Positions 9,803-19,298 are shown, counted from the first letter of the stretch. The stretch is DNA of 64,000 nucleotides from JBGPEQ01 sp050180895 (GCA_050180895.1 JBFXDS010000012.1:62001-126000); one strand, 5' to 3'. The notes: a model not told the origin generated them from the letters alone. Made by a program: numbers and translations.

Positions 9803-9876
9803 GTCATGCCGGCGAAAGCCGGCATCCATAGTCACGGGCCTGTGCCTATGGGCCCCGGCCTTCGCCGGGGCGACAT
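9803..9876. repeat. REP-type doublet, family C copy 1
   Basis: Two inverted arms (9803-9831 and 9846-9876), each able to fold alone. The left arm has an 8-bp stem closed by GAAA (ATGCCGGC / GCCGGCAT). The right arm, read on the other strand, has GCCCCGGC / GCCGGGGC with GAAG. The outer stem bases differ between arms but change in pairs, keeping the hairpin. The element lies between cutC and the amidase and contains a spurious in-frame extension of the amidase frame. Confidence 0.75.
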
Positions 9877-9907
9877 GCAAAGCAGCGGCAAGGAAATAGG
9901 ACGAAGC

Positions 9908-11383
9908 ATGACGACCGAGGATCTGGCGAGGACCGAATCGGCTGCGACGCTGGCGGCACGCATCCGGCGCAAGGAGATTTCGCCGGTCGAGGCGGTGGAC
10001 AGCGCCATCGCGCGCATCGAGGCGCACAACCCGAAGATCAATGCGCTCATCATCTTCGGCTACGACGAGGCGCGGAAGGCGGCGAAGGCGGCGGAGGCCG
10101 CGATCATGCGCGGCGACACGGTCGGTCCGCTGCACGGCCTGCCCTATGCGATGAAGGACTGCTTCGACTTCAAGCGCGGCTGGGTCTGCACCTTCGGCGG
10201 CATCCGCGCCCTCAAGAACTTCGTCGTCGACACCTGCTGCATGTTCGTCGAGCGGATGGAGCAGGCCGGGGCGATCACGCTCGGCAAGACCAACAGCCCC
10301 GTGTTCGGCTTCCGCGGCACGACCGACAATTACATGTTCGGGCCGTCGAAGAACCCCTTCGACCTCGCGAAGAACACGGGCGGCTCCTCCGGCGGCAGCG
10401 CCGGCGCCGTCGCGGCGGGGCTGCTGCCGCTCTGCGAGGGCACCGACGGCGGCGGCTCGATCCGCATCCCCGCCTCCTGGTGCGGCGTCTTCGGCTACAA
10501 GCCATCGTTCGGACGGGTGCCGTTCGCGTCGCGGCCGAACGCCTTCGGCGGCACCGCGCCGTTCCTCTTCGAGGGCCCGATCACCCGGACGGTCGAGGAT
10601 GCCGCCCTGGCGATGTCGGTGCTGGCCGGCTACGACTCCCGCGACCCCTACAGCATCGAGGGCCGCGTGGATTTCCAGGCGGCGCTGCGTGGCTCGATCA
10701 AGGGCAAAACGATCGCCTACACGCGCGACTACGGCATCTTCCCGGTCGATCCGCGGGTGATCGCGGTGGTCGACAAGGCGGTCAAGGCGTTCGAGGAGGC
10801 GGGCGCGCGCGTCGAGGAGGTGAAGATCGACATCCGCCGCTCGCAGCAGGAGCTCAGCGACATCTGGTGCCGCCTCATTTCGGTCATGCAGGTCAGGGCT
10901 CTCGAAGGTTTCAAGCAGCAGGGCATCGACCTCCAGCGCGACCATCGTGGCGACCTGCCGCCGGAGGTCTGGCATTGGGACGAGATCGGGCGGCGCATGA
11001 CGGCCGCGCAATACCTGTCCGACCAGGCCGTGCGCAGCGAGGTGTTCGACGCGCTGCGCGGCGTGCTCGACCGCTACGACTTCCTGGTGTCGCCGACGCT
11101 GGCCTGCCTCGCGGTCGACAACACAACGGATGGGAACACGGTCGGGCCGAAGGAGATCAACGGCGAAGCGATCGACCCGCTGATCGGCTGGTGCATGACC
11201 TATCTGATCAACTACACCGGCAATCCGGCCGCCACCGTCCCGGCGGGGCTTGCGGACAATGGCCTTCCCGTCGGCATGCAGATCTGCGGACGGCGCTATG
11301 CCGATGCCGACGTGATCGCAGCCAGCGCGCGGTTCGAAAAGCTGCGGCCGTGGATGGAGACCTACAAGCGCTGCAAGCTGTGA
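9908..11383 (+). CDS. Amidase signature family enzyme
   Basis: 491-residue amidase-signature hydrolase, which cleaves carbon-nitrogen amide bonds; the substrate cannot be told. The Ser-cisSer-Lys triad is visible: Lys83 in GLPYAMKD, Ser160 in GGSSGGS and nucleophile Ser184 in GTDGGGSIRIPA, with the family's usual 24-residue spacing between the serines. The ATG at 9908 is chosen because the frame upstream (from 9806) is the translated palindromic repeat. The gene stands alone between that repeat and a convergent SDR gene, with only 7 nt between stop codons. It is not obviously GatA, since no gatB or gatC is nearby. A second amidase of the family lies at 52174-53601. Confidence 0.88.
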   Translation: MTTEDLARTESAATLAARIRRKEISPVEAVDSAIARIEAHNPKINALIIFGYDEARKAAKAAEAAIMRGDTVGPLHGLPYAMKDCFDFKRGWVCTFGGIRALKNFVVDTCCMFVERMEQAGAITLGKTNSPVFGFRGTTDNYMFGPSKNPFDLAKNTGGSSGGSAGAVAAGLLPLCEGTDGGGSIRIPASWCGVFGYKPSFGRVPFASRPNAFGGTAPFLFEGPITRTVEDAALAMSVLAGYDSRDPYSIEGRVDFQAALRGSIKGKTIAYTRDYGIFPVDPRVIAVVDKAVKAFEEAGARVEEVKIDIRRSQQELSDIWCRLISVMQVRALEGFKQQGIDLQRDHRGDLPPEVWHWDEIGRRMTAAQYLSDQAVRSEVFDALRGVLDRYDFLVSPTLACLAVDNTTDGNTVGPKEINGEAIDPLIGWCMTYLINYTGNPAATVPAGLADNGLPVGMQICGRRYADADVIAASARFEKLRPWMETYKRCKL

Positions 11384-11390
11384 GAGGTCG

Positions 11391-12170
11391 TCACCACAGC
11401 GTATAGCCGCCGTCGATCACGAAGGCGGCGCCGGTGACGTAGCTGGAGGCGGGCGAGGCCAGGTAGACCGCCAGCGGGCCGATCTCGTGCGGCTCGCCGG
11501 CGCGTCCCATCGGCACGGCGCGCACGAAGGTCTCGATCACTTCCGGATGCTTCTCCGCCCAGGCGAGGTTCGGCTCGGTCATGAAGAGGCCGGGGCAGAT
11601 GGCGTTGACGGTGACGCCGTGCGGCGCCCAGTCGGCGGCGGTGGCGCGGGTGAAGTGGATCAGCGCCGCCTTCGTCGTCTCGTAGTGGCGGCCGCCGATC
11701 CCGCGATTGGCGATCATGCCGCTGATCGAGGCGATGTTGATGATGCGCCCCCGGCCGCGCGCGAGCATGGCGCCGCCGACGATCTTGGTGCAGAGGAAGC
11801 AATGGGTGAGGTTGAGATCGACGAACTTCTGCCAGGTCTCGAGATCGGTGTCCTCGATGGCCACGTCGAGATCGCGGCCGCCCACGTTGTTGACGAGGAT
11901 GTCGATGGGTCCGGCCTCCGCGATCACGCGGCGGCAGACGTCCTCGCACAGAGCGGGTTGGGCCATATCGCCGGGAAAGGTCCACGCCCGGCGTCCGCGC
12001 TCCCGCACCTCGGCGGCGGTCCGCGCGAGGGCGTCCGGGTCGCGCGCGTTCAGGACGATGTCGGCGCCCGCCTCCGCGGCGGCAAGCGCGATGACCCGCC
12101 CGAAGCCGCGGCTCCCGCCGGTCACGAACAGGCGCCTCCCGTCCAGCCTGAAGCGGTCGAGCACGTTCAT
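11391..12170 (-). CDS. SDR-family NAD(P)-dependent oxidoreductase
   Basis: 259-residue classical short-chain dehydrogenase. The nucleotide-binding TGGSRGFG is at residues 17-24, NNVGG lies near 95 and the catalytic Tyr-x3-Lys is YETTK at 163-167. The C-terminus VIDGGYTLW is typical of sugar-acid and polyol dehydrogenases of the gluconate 5-dehydrogenase type. It probably oxidises or reduces a sugar-derived alcohol. It is divergent from the ABC importer genes starting at 12382, and the shared intergenic region carries an operator-like palindrome, so a common catabolic role and common control are plausible. The exact substrate is unknown. Confidence 0.85.
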   Translation of the reverse strand: MNVLDRFRLDGRRLFVTGGSRGFGRVIALAAAEAGADIVLNARDPDALARTAAEVRERGRRAWTFPGDMAQPALCEDVCRRVIAEAGPIDILVNNVGGRDLDVAIEDTDLETWQKFVDLNLTHCFLCTKIVGGAMLARGRGRIINIASISGMIANRGIGGRHYETTKAALIHFTRATAADWAPHGVTVNAICPGLFMTEPNLAWAEKHPEVIETFVRAVPMGRAGEPHEIGPLAVYLASPASSYVTGAAFVIDGGYTLW

Positions 12171-12206
12171 GGTGCTTCCATGGGCCGTTCTTGCCGCCCG
12201 ATCATA

Positions 12207-12217
12207 TTACCGGGTAA
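12207..12217. promoter_or_regulatory. Operator-like palindrome between SDR and ABC importer genes
   Basis: TTACCGGGTAA, extended on the right by CAT, lies 36 bp upstream of the SDR start and about 165 bp upstream of the binding-protein gene. It resembles operators of LacI-family sugar repressors such as gluconate GntR, which centre on TTACCGGTAA. No regulator gene adjoins it. Function is inferred. Confidence 0.4.
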
Positions 12218-12381
12218 CATGCGCGTGCAAACCGTCGAGGCCTCGTGAGAGAAGATCCCGACGCATGCATCGCGAGAGCGCCACCGGCGTGATCGCCACT
12301 ATGGGCGTCGGCAACTCATAGGCCGTTTCGGCCATCGCAGTCGAACGATGGACCGCAAGAGACCCGAACATGGGGAGGTGA

Positions 12382-13761
12382 ATGATGAGCGTCCGAAGGG
12401 AACAGGAATACGTCTGGCAGCAGGCTTCACGACGGCAACTGCTGCAAGGGAGCATCGACAGGCGCGCGTTCCTCTCGCGCAGCCTGGTGGCCGGGCTTGG
12501 CCTGGCCGGCGTCGGGGCCGTGGCGACGACGGGCATCGGCTCGGCCTTCGCGCAAGACCGCCCGCTGACGCCGACGTTCTATCAGTGGATCGAGCAACTG
12601 CATCCGGGCATCCCGGCGGTGAATGCCCAGTTCCCCGGCATCAACTACCAGATCGCGCCCGTCGAGGGCTTCGGCATCGAGCGGTTCGTGGCCGAGGCCA
12701 AGTCCGGGCAAAGCACCTGGGACGTCTATGTCGGCCAGACGCCGTTCGTGGAAATGTCGGCGATGATCGCGGCCGACGTCATCGAGCCCTGGGACAACTA
12801 CGTTCCCAAGGATGTCCTCGACGACATGATTCCCTCCATCCGCGCGGAGAATACGATCGACGGCAAGCTCTATGGCTGGCCGTTCCTCCTCGATGTGATC
12901 GGCAACTCGTGGCATTCGGGCCTGACAACCAAGGCCGGCCTGCCCGATGCCGCTCCCGCGACGTGGGATGAGCATCTGGCCAACGCCAAGACGATCGTCG
13001 AATCCAATGCGGCGCCGTTCGGCGCGACGTTCGATTCGCATGGCTGGCGTTCGCTCGCGCCGATGACGCACAGCATGAGCAGCAACGTCTACACGGCGGA
13101 GGGCCTGTTCGACTTCACCAGCGAACCGGCGATCGAGGCCTTGAAGCTCATGAAGCAGATCATGGCGGTCTCCCATCCGGATATCCTGCTGGAGGGCGCA
13201 TCCGACGGCGGCGTCAACGGGACCCCGGACGAGGTCGCCTTCGCCGCCGAGCGCGTCGGCTACTATCACAAGTACTTCAATGCCCCGCTGCGCATGGCCC
13301 AGAACTGGGAAGACCCCAAGGCCCTGCACCTCGGTCCGCTGCCGAAATTCGCCAACGGCGAGGGCTCGACGGTGTTCTGGACGACGGGCTGCGCGCTGTT
13401 CAAGCACGGCCAGAACAAGGAGAAGGCGGCCGAATACATTCGCGCGCTGACCTACGACAGGCAGATCTGGAAGGACTCGATCGCCGGCACCGAGGTGGCC
13501 CATCCGGGCCAGCTGCCGCCCTACCAGTCGATCTATGCGGAATGGGACGCCGACAAGCCGGACTGGTTGCCGGCGTTCGTCGGGTTGGTCCGCCGGCAGC
13601 TCGACCAGGCCAAGGCGATCACCAACCACATCTTCGGCCTGCAGCAGTTCGTCATCGGCAAGCCCATCTGGGAGACCTACCTCAAGGGCGAAGAGGCCGA
13701 TCCGAAGGCGGCCATGCAAAAGGTCGTCGAGGCGGTCCAAGCCGAGATCAAGCGCGGCTAG
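12382..13761 (+). CDS. ABC transporter substrate-binding protein, sugar type, Tat-exported
   Basis: 459-residue extracytoplasmic binding protein of the family-1 (sugar/oligosaccharide) class. A long n-region carries two arginine pairs, SRRQLL and then DRRAFLSRS, followed by a weakly hydrophobic GLGLAGVGAVATT and a cleavage site like AFAQD: a twin-arginine signal, so export of a folded protein is expected. A strong ribosome-binding site (GGGGAGGTG, 12372-12380) precedes tandem ATGs at 12382 and 12385. It heads an operon with two permeases. The ligand is probably a carbohydrate or polyol, but glycerol-phosphate-like ligands are possible. No ATPase gene accompanies it. Confidence 0.88.
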   Translation: MMSVRREQEYVWQQASRRQLLQGSIDRRAFLSRSLVAGLGLAGVGAVATTGIGSAFAQDRPLTPTFYQWIEQLHPGIPAVNAQFPGINYQIAPVEGFGIERFVAEAKSGQSTWDVYVGQTPFVEMSAMIAADVIEPWDNYVPKDVLDDMIPSIRAENTIDGKLYGWPFLLDVIGNSWHSGLTTKAGLPDAAPATWDEHLANAKTIVESNAAPFGATFDSHGWRSLAPMTHSMSSNVYTAEGLFDFTSEPAIEALKLMKQIMAVSHPDILLEGASDGGVNGTPDEVAFAAERVGYYHKYFNAPLRMAQNWEDPKALHLGPLPKFANGEGSTVFWTTGCALFKHGQNKEKAAEYIRALTYDRQIWKDSIAGTEVAHPGQLPPYQSIYAEWDADKPDWLPAFVGLVRRQLDQAKAITNHIFGLQQFVIGKPIWETYLKGEEADPKAAMQKVVEAVQAEIKRG

Positions 13762-13789
13762 GATCCGCTGCATCGACAGGCGATGCGCC

Positions 13790-13829
13790 CGCCCTATCCT
13801 TCTCCCGCCCATGGGCGAGGGATAGGGCG
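13790..13829. other. Intra-operon stem-loop between binding protein and permease genes
   Basis: A perfect 10-bp stem, CGCCCTATCC (13790-13799) with GGATAGGGCG (13820-13829), encloses a second palindrome CGCCCATGGGCG. It lacks a trailing U-run, so it is a poor intrinsic terminator. Its position after the binding-protein gene resembles the malE-malF REP sequences that stabilise upstream mRNA and lower downstream expression; that role is inferred. Confidence 0.55.
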
Positions 13830-13901
13830 GGGGCGAATCGGCCGACTGTGACGATGAGCCTTCCGCCGCTGCGCCGCCGCCGACAGCCGCCCCGCTAGCG
13901 C

Positions 13902-14825
13902 ATGGGACAGGCGATTGCATCCGCCCGCGTGACGTTGCTGCGGCAAGGGGCGAACACGTGGTTGTTCCTGCTGCCGGCGGTGGCGTTCTTCGTCGGCTAT
14001 CAGGTCTACCCCATCTTCCGCGTCGTCTGGATCAGCTTCACCGACTTTCAGTTCTTGAGCAACGAGCCGGCGAACTGGGTCGGGTTCGGCAACTATGCGC
14101 AGGCGCTCGACGATCCGCTGATGTGGTCGAGCCTCGGGCGCGCGGCGCTGTTCACGATCATGTTCCTGCCGGGAACGATTATCCTGCCGCTGCTCCTGGC
14201 CATTCTCGTGGATCGGGTGGCGAATCCGCGCCTGGCGACCTTCTACCGGGTCGTGCTTTTGATTCCGGCGGTCATCCCCAGCACCCTCGTGTTCGTGCTG
14301 TGGAAGTGGATGTACAACTACCAGGCCGGACCGATAAATCACTTCCTGGTCGACACCCTCGGCCTGTTCACGCTGCAGAACGCGCCGCAGTGGCTGGGGG
14401 GAACGCCGCTGACCCTGCCGTCGATCGCGCTCATGGAGGTGTGGTGGGGCCTCGGCTACCACACGATCTTCTTTCTCGCCGGCCTGGCGGCGATCCCCAA
14501 GGACCTGCCGGAAGCCGCCCGCATCGACGGCGCCAATGAATGGCAGATCTTCTGGTATGTGACGCGGCATCGCCTCGCCCCCATCATGATGATCCTGGTG
14601 GTGCTGCGCTTCGGCACGTCGATGGCGGTGATCGACGAGTATCTCATCTTCGGCGGCTTCAACCGCGACTCGCCGACCTATACCTGGACGATCTTCATGT
14701 ACGACCAGGCGTTCAAGCTCGGCCTCTGGCGGCAGGGATTCGCGGCCGCCATCGGCATGATCGGAGCGGTCGCCATGATGTTCGTGATGGTCTTCCTGCT
14801 CTGGATCTTCCGTCCGCGGGGCTGA
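13902..14825 (+). CDS. ABC transporter permease, MalF/UgpA type
   Basis: 307-residue inner-membrane permease with about six hydrophobic helices, the first being LFLLPAVAFFVGYQVYPIF near residues 22-40. The cytoplasmic EAA loop that docks the ATPase is seen as DLPEAARIDGANEWQIFW around residue 200. It forms the transmembrane pore with the permease encoded 7 nt downstream, moving the ligand delivered by the Tat-exported binding protein. The ATG at 13902 gives a normal short N-terminus. I infer a carbohydrate-type substrate from the family. Confidence 0.9.
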   Translation: MGQAIASARVTLLRQGANTWLFLLPAVAFFVGYQVYPIFRVVWISFTDFQFLSNEPANWVGFGNYAQALDDPLMWSSLGRAALFTIMFLPGTIILPLLLAILVDRVANPRLATFYRVVLLIPAVIPSTLVFVLWKWMYNYQAGPINHFLVDTLGLFTLQNAPQWLGGTPLTLPSIALMEVWWGLGYHTIFFLAGLAAIPKDLPEAARIDGANEWQIFWYVTRHRLAPIMMILVVLRFGTSMAVIDEYLIFGGFNRDSPTYTWTIFMYDQAFKLGLWRQGFAAAIGMIGAVAMMFVMVFLLWIFRPRG

Positions 14826-14832
14826 GGCGGTC

Positions 14833-15738
14833 ATGTCGCTCGAAGCCGAATATCGCGGCCCAGCACCCTCGGAATCGATCGGCGCCCTGGCGCCGAAGCC
14901 GGGCTGGTTCGTCCGCAACCGCGGCGCCGTCGTGCGTCATGTGGTGATCAACTTCTTCATGCTGATCATCCTTCTGCCGCTCGCCTGGATCCTGCTCATG
15001 TCCGTGAAATCGCGCCCCGACGCGATGCAGGGCCATTTCTGGCCGCGAAAGTCCGATTTCACGCGCTACGGCTACGTCTTCGAGAATATCGATACGCTGC
15101 CGATCAACCTGTTCAATAGCATCTACGTCACCGCGGGCACCGTCGTTCTCACCACGATCTGCGCGGTGCTTGCCGGCTATGCCCTGGTCCATCTTCGGCC
15201 GCGCGGCGGCGGCTTCGTCGTCGCGGCGCTGCTCGTCTCCCTCTATTTCCCGGTCCGCGTCGTCTCCATCATCAGCATCTACGAGATCCAGAATTTTCTC
15301 GGCCTGATCAACAGCACCAGTGGCCTGATCCTGCCCTATGTCACCCTCAACCTGGCGATCAGCGTCTTGATCATGCGCAGCATATTCCAGCTCGTGCCGC
15401 ATGAGCTGATCGAGGCGGCGAAAATCGACGGCGCCGGGCCCTGGCGGACGCTGTGGATGGTCGGCATTCCGCTGGTGCGGAACGGCCTGGTGGTCGTGTT
15501 CATCGTCAATTTCGTCACCGCCTGGGGCGAGTTCCTGCTGTGCACGACGCTGACCAACGACCAGGAGGCGCGCACCATGGCCGTCGTCCTTGCCGGCGCC
15601 CAGGGCGGGCTGGGGCAGTGGTCCTGGCCAGCCCTCGCCGCCGTCTACGTGATCGTGGTCGTTCCCGGCATCGTCGCCTTCACCTTCGCCCAGCGGCTCT
15701 TCTTCAAGGGCCTGATGGAAGGTATGCTGAAGGGTTGA
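14833..15738 (+). CDS. ABC transporter permease, MalG/UgpE type
   Basis: 301-residue second permease of the importer. After about 35 cytoplasmic residues the first helix (VVINFFMLIILLPLAWILL) begins, and the EAA loop is ELIEAAKIDGAGPWRTLW near residue 195. The long N-terminal cytoplasmic segment and the C-terminal FKGLMEGMLKG are typical of MalG-type subunits. The cluster ends here without an ATP-binding subunit, so the importer probably borrows a MalK/MsmK/UgpC-type ATPase encoded elsewhere. The next gene is convergent. Confidence 0.9.
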   Translation: MSLEAEYRGPAPSESIGALAPKPGWFVRNRGAVVRHVVINFFMLIILLPLAWILLMSVKSRPDAMQGHFWPRKSDFTRYGYVFENIDTLPINLFNSIYVTAGTVVLTTICAVLAGYALVHLRPRGGGFVVAALLVSLYFPVRVVSIISIYEIQNFLGLINSTSGLILPYVTLNLAISVLIMRSIFQLVPHELIEAAKIDGAGPWRTLWMVGIPLVRNGLVVVFIVNFVTAWGEFLLCTTLTNDQEARTMAVVLAGAQGGLGQWSWPALAAVYVIVVVPGIVAFTFAQRLFFKGLMEGMLKG

Positions 15739-15774
15739 CGTCCGTCAGCGCGCCCCCTTCGCGCGACGGGCCGG

Positions 15775-16482
<708 letters not shown>

Positions 16483-16489
16483 GGCGCGT

Positions 16490-16560
16490 GGTCCTTCGAC
16501 AAGCCCGAAAACGGGACCGTCACAACGAGGGCCTCACCCCGAGCTTGTCGAAGGATGAGG
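16490..16560. repeat. Degenerate palindromic element, family A
   Basis: GTCCTTCGACAAGC (16491-16504) reappears inverted as GCTTGTCGAAGGA (from about 16543), with the GGATGAGG core partly displaced. It is recognisably related to the three intact 81-bp copies at 55143, 60700 and 62160 but has lost the long perfect stem. It lies upstream of the corrinoid gene. Confidence 0.6.
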
Positions 16561-16682
16561 CCCGCCCTCGGTGCCAGGCACTCTGACACGGCGGGAACGC
16601 TAGTCAACGGCCTTGGCCGGGCGCGTGTCGCGGCGACGCCAATTGATGGGCGCGCGACATGCCTCGTCGCGCGCAGGCCAGC

Positions 16683-17495
16683 TCAATCGGGGGACGCGGC
16701 GGTGATGTCGATGCCGAAGCGCCTCTCGGAGAGGGCCCGCAAGGTGCCGTCGGCGCGCATCTCCGCGACGATGCGGCTCAGCGCGGCGGCGAAAGCCGGA
16801 TCGCCGGGTGCGATGGCCACGACTACCGGCTCGGCGGACAGCGGCGGCTCCAGGATGCGCAGCGGCCGGCCGTCGCCGACCTGCTCGCTCGCCGTCAGGC
16901 GTCCGAGGATGACCGCGTCCGGCGCCGCGCCGTCGCCGCGCAGCAGTGCCGCGATGGCCAGCGGCTCGGTGTCGTAGCGGAGGATGTCTGCCGCACCCAG
17001 GCCGGCGGGAGCCGCCGCCGCGCCGGTCAGGTAGCGCTCATGGATCGTCCCGGCCTGGACGCCGAGGCGTCGTCCGGTGAAATCGGCGCGGCCGTTGAAG
17101 CGGGCGTCATCCCGGCGCACGAGCGCGACGGACTGGAGGTGGTAGTACGCCACGGGCACCGCGAGGCGTGCGGCCCGCGCGTCCTCCGCCGTCAGCGAGC
17201 AGAAGCAGACGTCCCAGCGGCCGCGCCAATCGCCGCGGCTGATCTCGTCCCAGCCGGGCGTGACATGCTCGACGATAACGCCGAACCGCTTCGCCACCTC
17301 GGTTGCCACCTCGATATCGAAGCCGACAAGCACGCCCTCGCCGTCGCGGTAGGAGAAGGGCGGGTACTCCTCGTCGGCGGCATTGACCAGCCTGCCGGCC
17401 GCCAGCACCCGGTCAAGGGTTTCACCGGCGTCGGCGGGCGTGGCACAGATGACCAAGATGGTCGCAGCGGCGACGAGGGATTGGACGATCTTCAT
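16683..17495 (-). CDS. Family-3 (amino-acid type) extracellular substrate-binding protein
   Basis: 270 residues from the ATG at 17495, which gives a clean signal peptide (MKIVQSLVAAATILVICATP then ADAGE). A start 27 nt upstream would put nine extra residues before it. The mature part opens with LDRVLAAGRLVNAADEEYPPFSYRD, the usual start of polar amino-acid and opine binding proteins, followed by GFDIEVATEVAKRFG. No permease or ATPase gene adjoins it, so it may serve a transporter encoded elsewhere or act as a sensor component. It is divergent from hutH, but a link to histidine uptake would be speculation. Confidence 0.82.
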   Translation of the reverse strand: MKIVQSLVAAATILVICATPADAGETLDRVLAAGRLVNAADEEYPPFSYRDGEGVLVGFDIEVATEVAKRFGVIVEHVTPGWDEISRGDWRGRWDVCFCSLTAEDARAARLAVPVAYYHLQSVALVRRDDARFNGRADFTGRRLGVQAGTIHERYLTGAAAAPAGLGAADILRYDTEPLAIAALLRGDGAAPDAVILGRLTASEQVGDGRPLRILEPPLSAEPVVVAIAPGDPAFAAALSRIVAEMRADGTLRALSERRFGIDITAASPD

Positions 17496-17637
17496 GCGGC
17501 CTGGAAAGCGATAATGCACCATCTATCATCGCTGGTGTAGGGACAGGTCGCCCCCTGCAGGGGCCTAGTGGGCGCCTTTCGGGATCGGCCCGCCTCTGCT
17601 ATCACGTCAGAATCTTTGCCTTTCGGGTCCCTGCCGC

Positions 17638-19173
17638 ATGCCAACCACAGCCGCCGCCTTCCAACTCCGATCGGGAAAGCTCACCCTCACGGACCTGCGC
17701 GCACTCTACGACAGTGAGCGGCCGGTCCGGCTCGACCGGCGCTGCTGGGCGGCGGTGAATAGGAGCGCCGCCGCGGTGCAGGCGGTGATCCGCGAGAAGC
17801 GGACGGTCTACGGGGTCAACACCGGGTTCGGCAGCCTCGCCCGCACGCGCATCGCCGACGATCAGGTGGCGGAGCTCCAGCGCCGGCTGGTGCTGTCGCA
17901 CGCTGCCGGCACCGGGCCGCTGCTCGACGACCGCCTCGTGCGGCTGATCATGATCCTCAAGATCAACGGGTTGGCGCTCGGCTATTCCGGCGTGCGGCGC
18001 AAGGTGATCGAAGCGCTGGCGAGGTTGGTCAATGCCGGGATCCATCCCTGCATCCCGGCCAAGGGTTCGGTCGGCGCCTCCGGCGACCTGGCGCCGCTGG
18101 CGCATCTGACGGGCGTGCTGCTCGGCATCGGCACCGTACGGCGGCGCGGCCGCGTCCTGCCCGCGGCGCAGGGGCTGAAGGCGGCCGGGCTGGCGCCGAT
18201 GGATCTCGCCGCCAAGGAAGGGCTGGCGCTGCTCAACGGCACGCAGGTGTCGACGGCGCTCGCCGCGGCCGGGCTGTTCGCGGCCGAGGACGTGTTCGGC
18301 GCCGCGCTGGTCGCCGGCGCGCTGTCGGTCGACGCGGCGGCCGGCAGCGACACGCCGTTCGATCCGCGCATCCATGCCGTGCGCGGCCAGCCCGGCCAGA
18401 TCGAGGCGGCGAAGCTGCTGAAATCGCTGCTGCGCGGCAGCGAGATCCGCCGGTCGCACATCGATTGCGACCGTGTGCAGGATCCCTATTCCCTGCGCTG
18501 CCAGCCGCAGGTGATGGGCGCGGCTCTCGACATGCTGCGCTTTGCCGCCGGCGTCGTCGAGCGCGAGGCCAACGCGGTCTCCGACAATCCGCTGGTGTTC
18601 GCGCGCGAGGGCGAGATCCTCTCGGGCGGCAATTTCCATGCCGAGCCGGTCGCCATGGCGGCCGACGCCGTGGCCATCGCCCTGGCCGAGATCGGCGCGC
18701 TGTCGGAGCGGCGCATCGCCATGCTGACCGACGCGAAGATGAGCGGGCTGCCGGCCTTCCTGGTGCCGGAGCCCGGCCTTAACTCCGGCTTCATGATCGC
18801 GCATGTGACGGCCGCCGCGCTGGCCTCGGAGAACAAGGCGCTGGCGCATCCGGCCAGCGTCGACAGCCTGCCGACCTCGGCGAACCAGGAGGACCATGTG
18901 AGCATGGCGACCTACGCCGCGCGCCGCCTGCGGGACATGGCGGACAACGCGGCCGGGATCGCCGCCATCGAGCTGCTGGCGGCGGCGCAGGGCGTCGATC
19001 TGCGTCGGCCGCTGAGGACCAGCCCGCGGCTGCAGGCGGCGCTGGCGCTGCTGCGCCGGCGCGTGCGCTTCCGCCGCGACGACCGCGAGATGGCGCCGGA
19101 CATCGCCGCGGCGACGGCGCTGGTCGTCGGCGGCGAGGTGCGGCGCCTGCTGGCGGCGCGCCTGCTGACATAG
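17638..19173 (+). CDS. hutH: Histidine ammonia-lyase
   Basis: 511-residue aromatic amino acid lyase converting L-histidine to urocanate and ammonia. The tripeptide that self-cyclises to the MIO electrophile is Ala147-Ser148-Gly149 in GSVGASGDLAPLAH, the catalytic tyrosine is Tyr58 in VYGVNTGFG, and the selectivity region reads LVLSHAAGTG with Ser-His as in histidine rather than phenylalanine or tyrosine lyases. Length matches the family. hutU, hutI, hutG and hutC are all absent nearby, so it is an orphan copy or part of a split pathway. It directly precedes the nucleoside operon but is separated by a 168-bp region containing operator-like sequence. Confidence 0.9.
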   Translation: MPTTAAAFQLRSGKLTLTDLRALYDSERPVRLDRRCWAAVNRSAAAVQAVIREKRTVYGVNTGFGSLARTRIADDQVAELQRRLVLSHAAGTGPLLDDRLVRLIMILKINGLALGYSGVRRKVIEALARLVNAGIHPCIPAKGSVGASGDLAPLAHLTGVLLGIGTVRRRGRVLPAAQGLKAAGLAPMDLAAKEGLALLNGTQVSTALAAAGLFAAEDVFGAALVAGALSVDAAAGSDTPFDPRIHAVRGQPGQIEAAKLLKSLLRGSEIRRSHIDCDRVQDPYSLRCQPQVMGAALDMLRFAAGVVEREANAVSDNPLVFAREGEILSGGNFHAEPVAMAADAVAIALAEIGALSERRIAMLTDAKMSGLPAFLVPEPGLNSGFMIAHVTAAALASENKALAHPASVDSLPTSANQEDHVSMATYAARRLRDMADNAAGIAAIELLAAAQGVDLRRPLRTSPRLQAALALLRRRVRFRRDDREMAPDIAAATALVVGGEVRRLLAARLLT

Positions 19174-19231
19174 CGGCGGGCTCACAAAGGCCGCCGTACA
19201 ATACCGGCGCTCCGCCGCCGTCGCCGCGATT

Positions 19232-19245
19232 TGACCGGGCGGTCA
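19232..19245. promoter_or_regulatory. TetR-type operator candidate upstream of the nucleoside operon
   Basis: TGACCG-GG-CGGTCA: perfect 6-bp half-sites around a 2-bp centre, 96 bp before the binding-protein ATG. Half-sites TGACCG/CGGTCA are common among TetR-family operators. The assignment is inferred from symmetry and position; no tetR gene is in the window. Confidence 0.4.
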
Positions 19246-19298
19246 GGTTGCGCGGACGGTGCCGCGAATCCGGCTGGCCCGGCCACGGCCGCTTGAGT

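Noticed and set aside
9806..9907. N-terminal extension of the amidase
   Set aside because: This frame is the translated palindromic repeat; the family-like N-terminus begins at the ATG at 9908.
9908..11383. GatA subunit of the tRNA-dependent amidotransferase
   Set aside because: Only the general amidase-signature motifs are shared, and no gatB or gatC lies nearby.
13790..13829. Rho-independent terminator after the binding-protein gene
   Set aside because: Stable stem but no U-run, and the permease genes of the same importer follow on the same strand.
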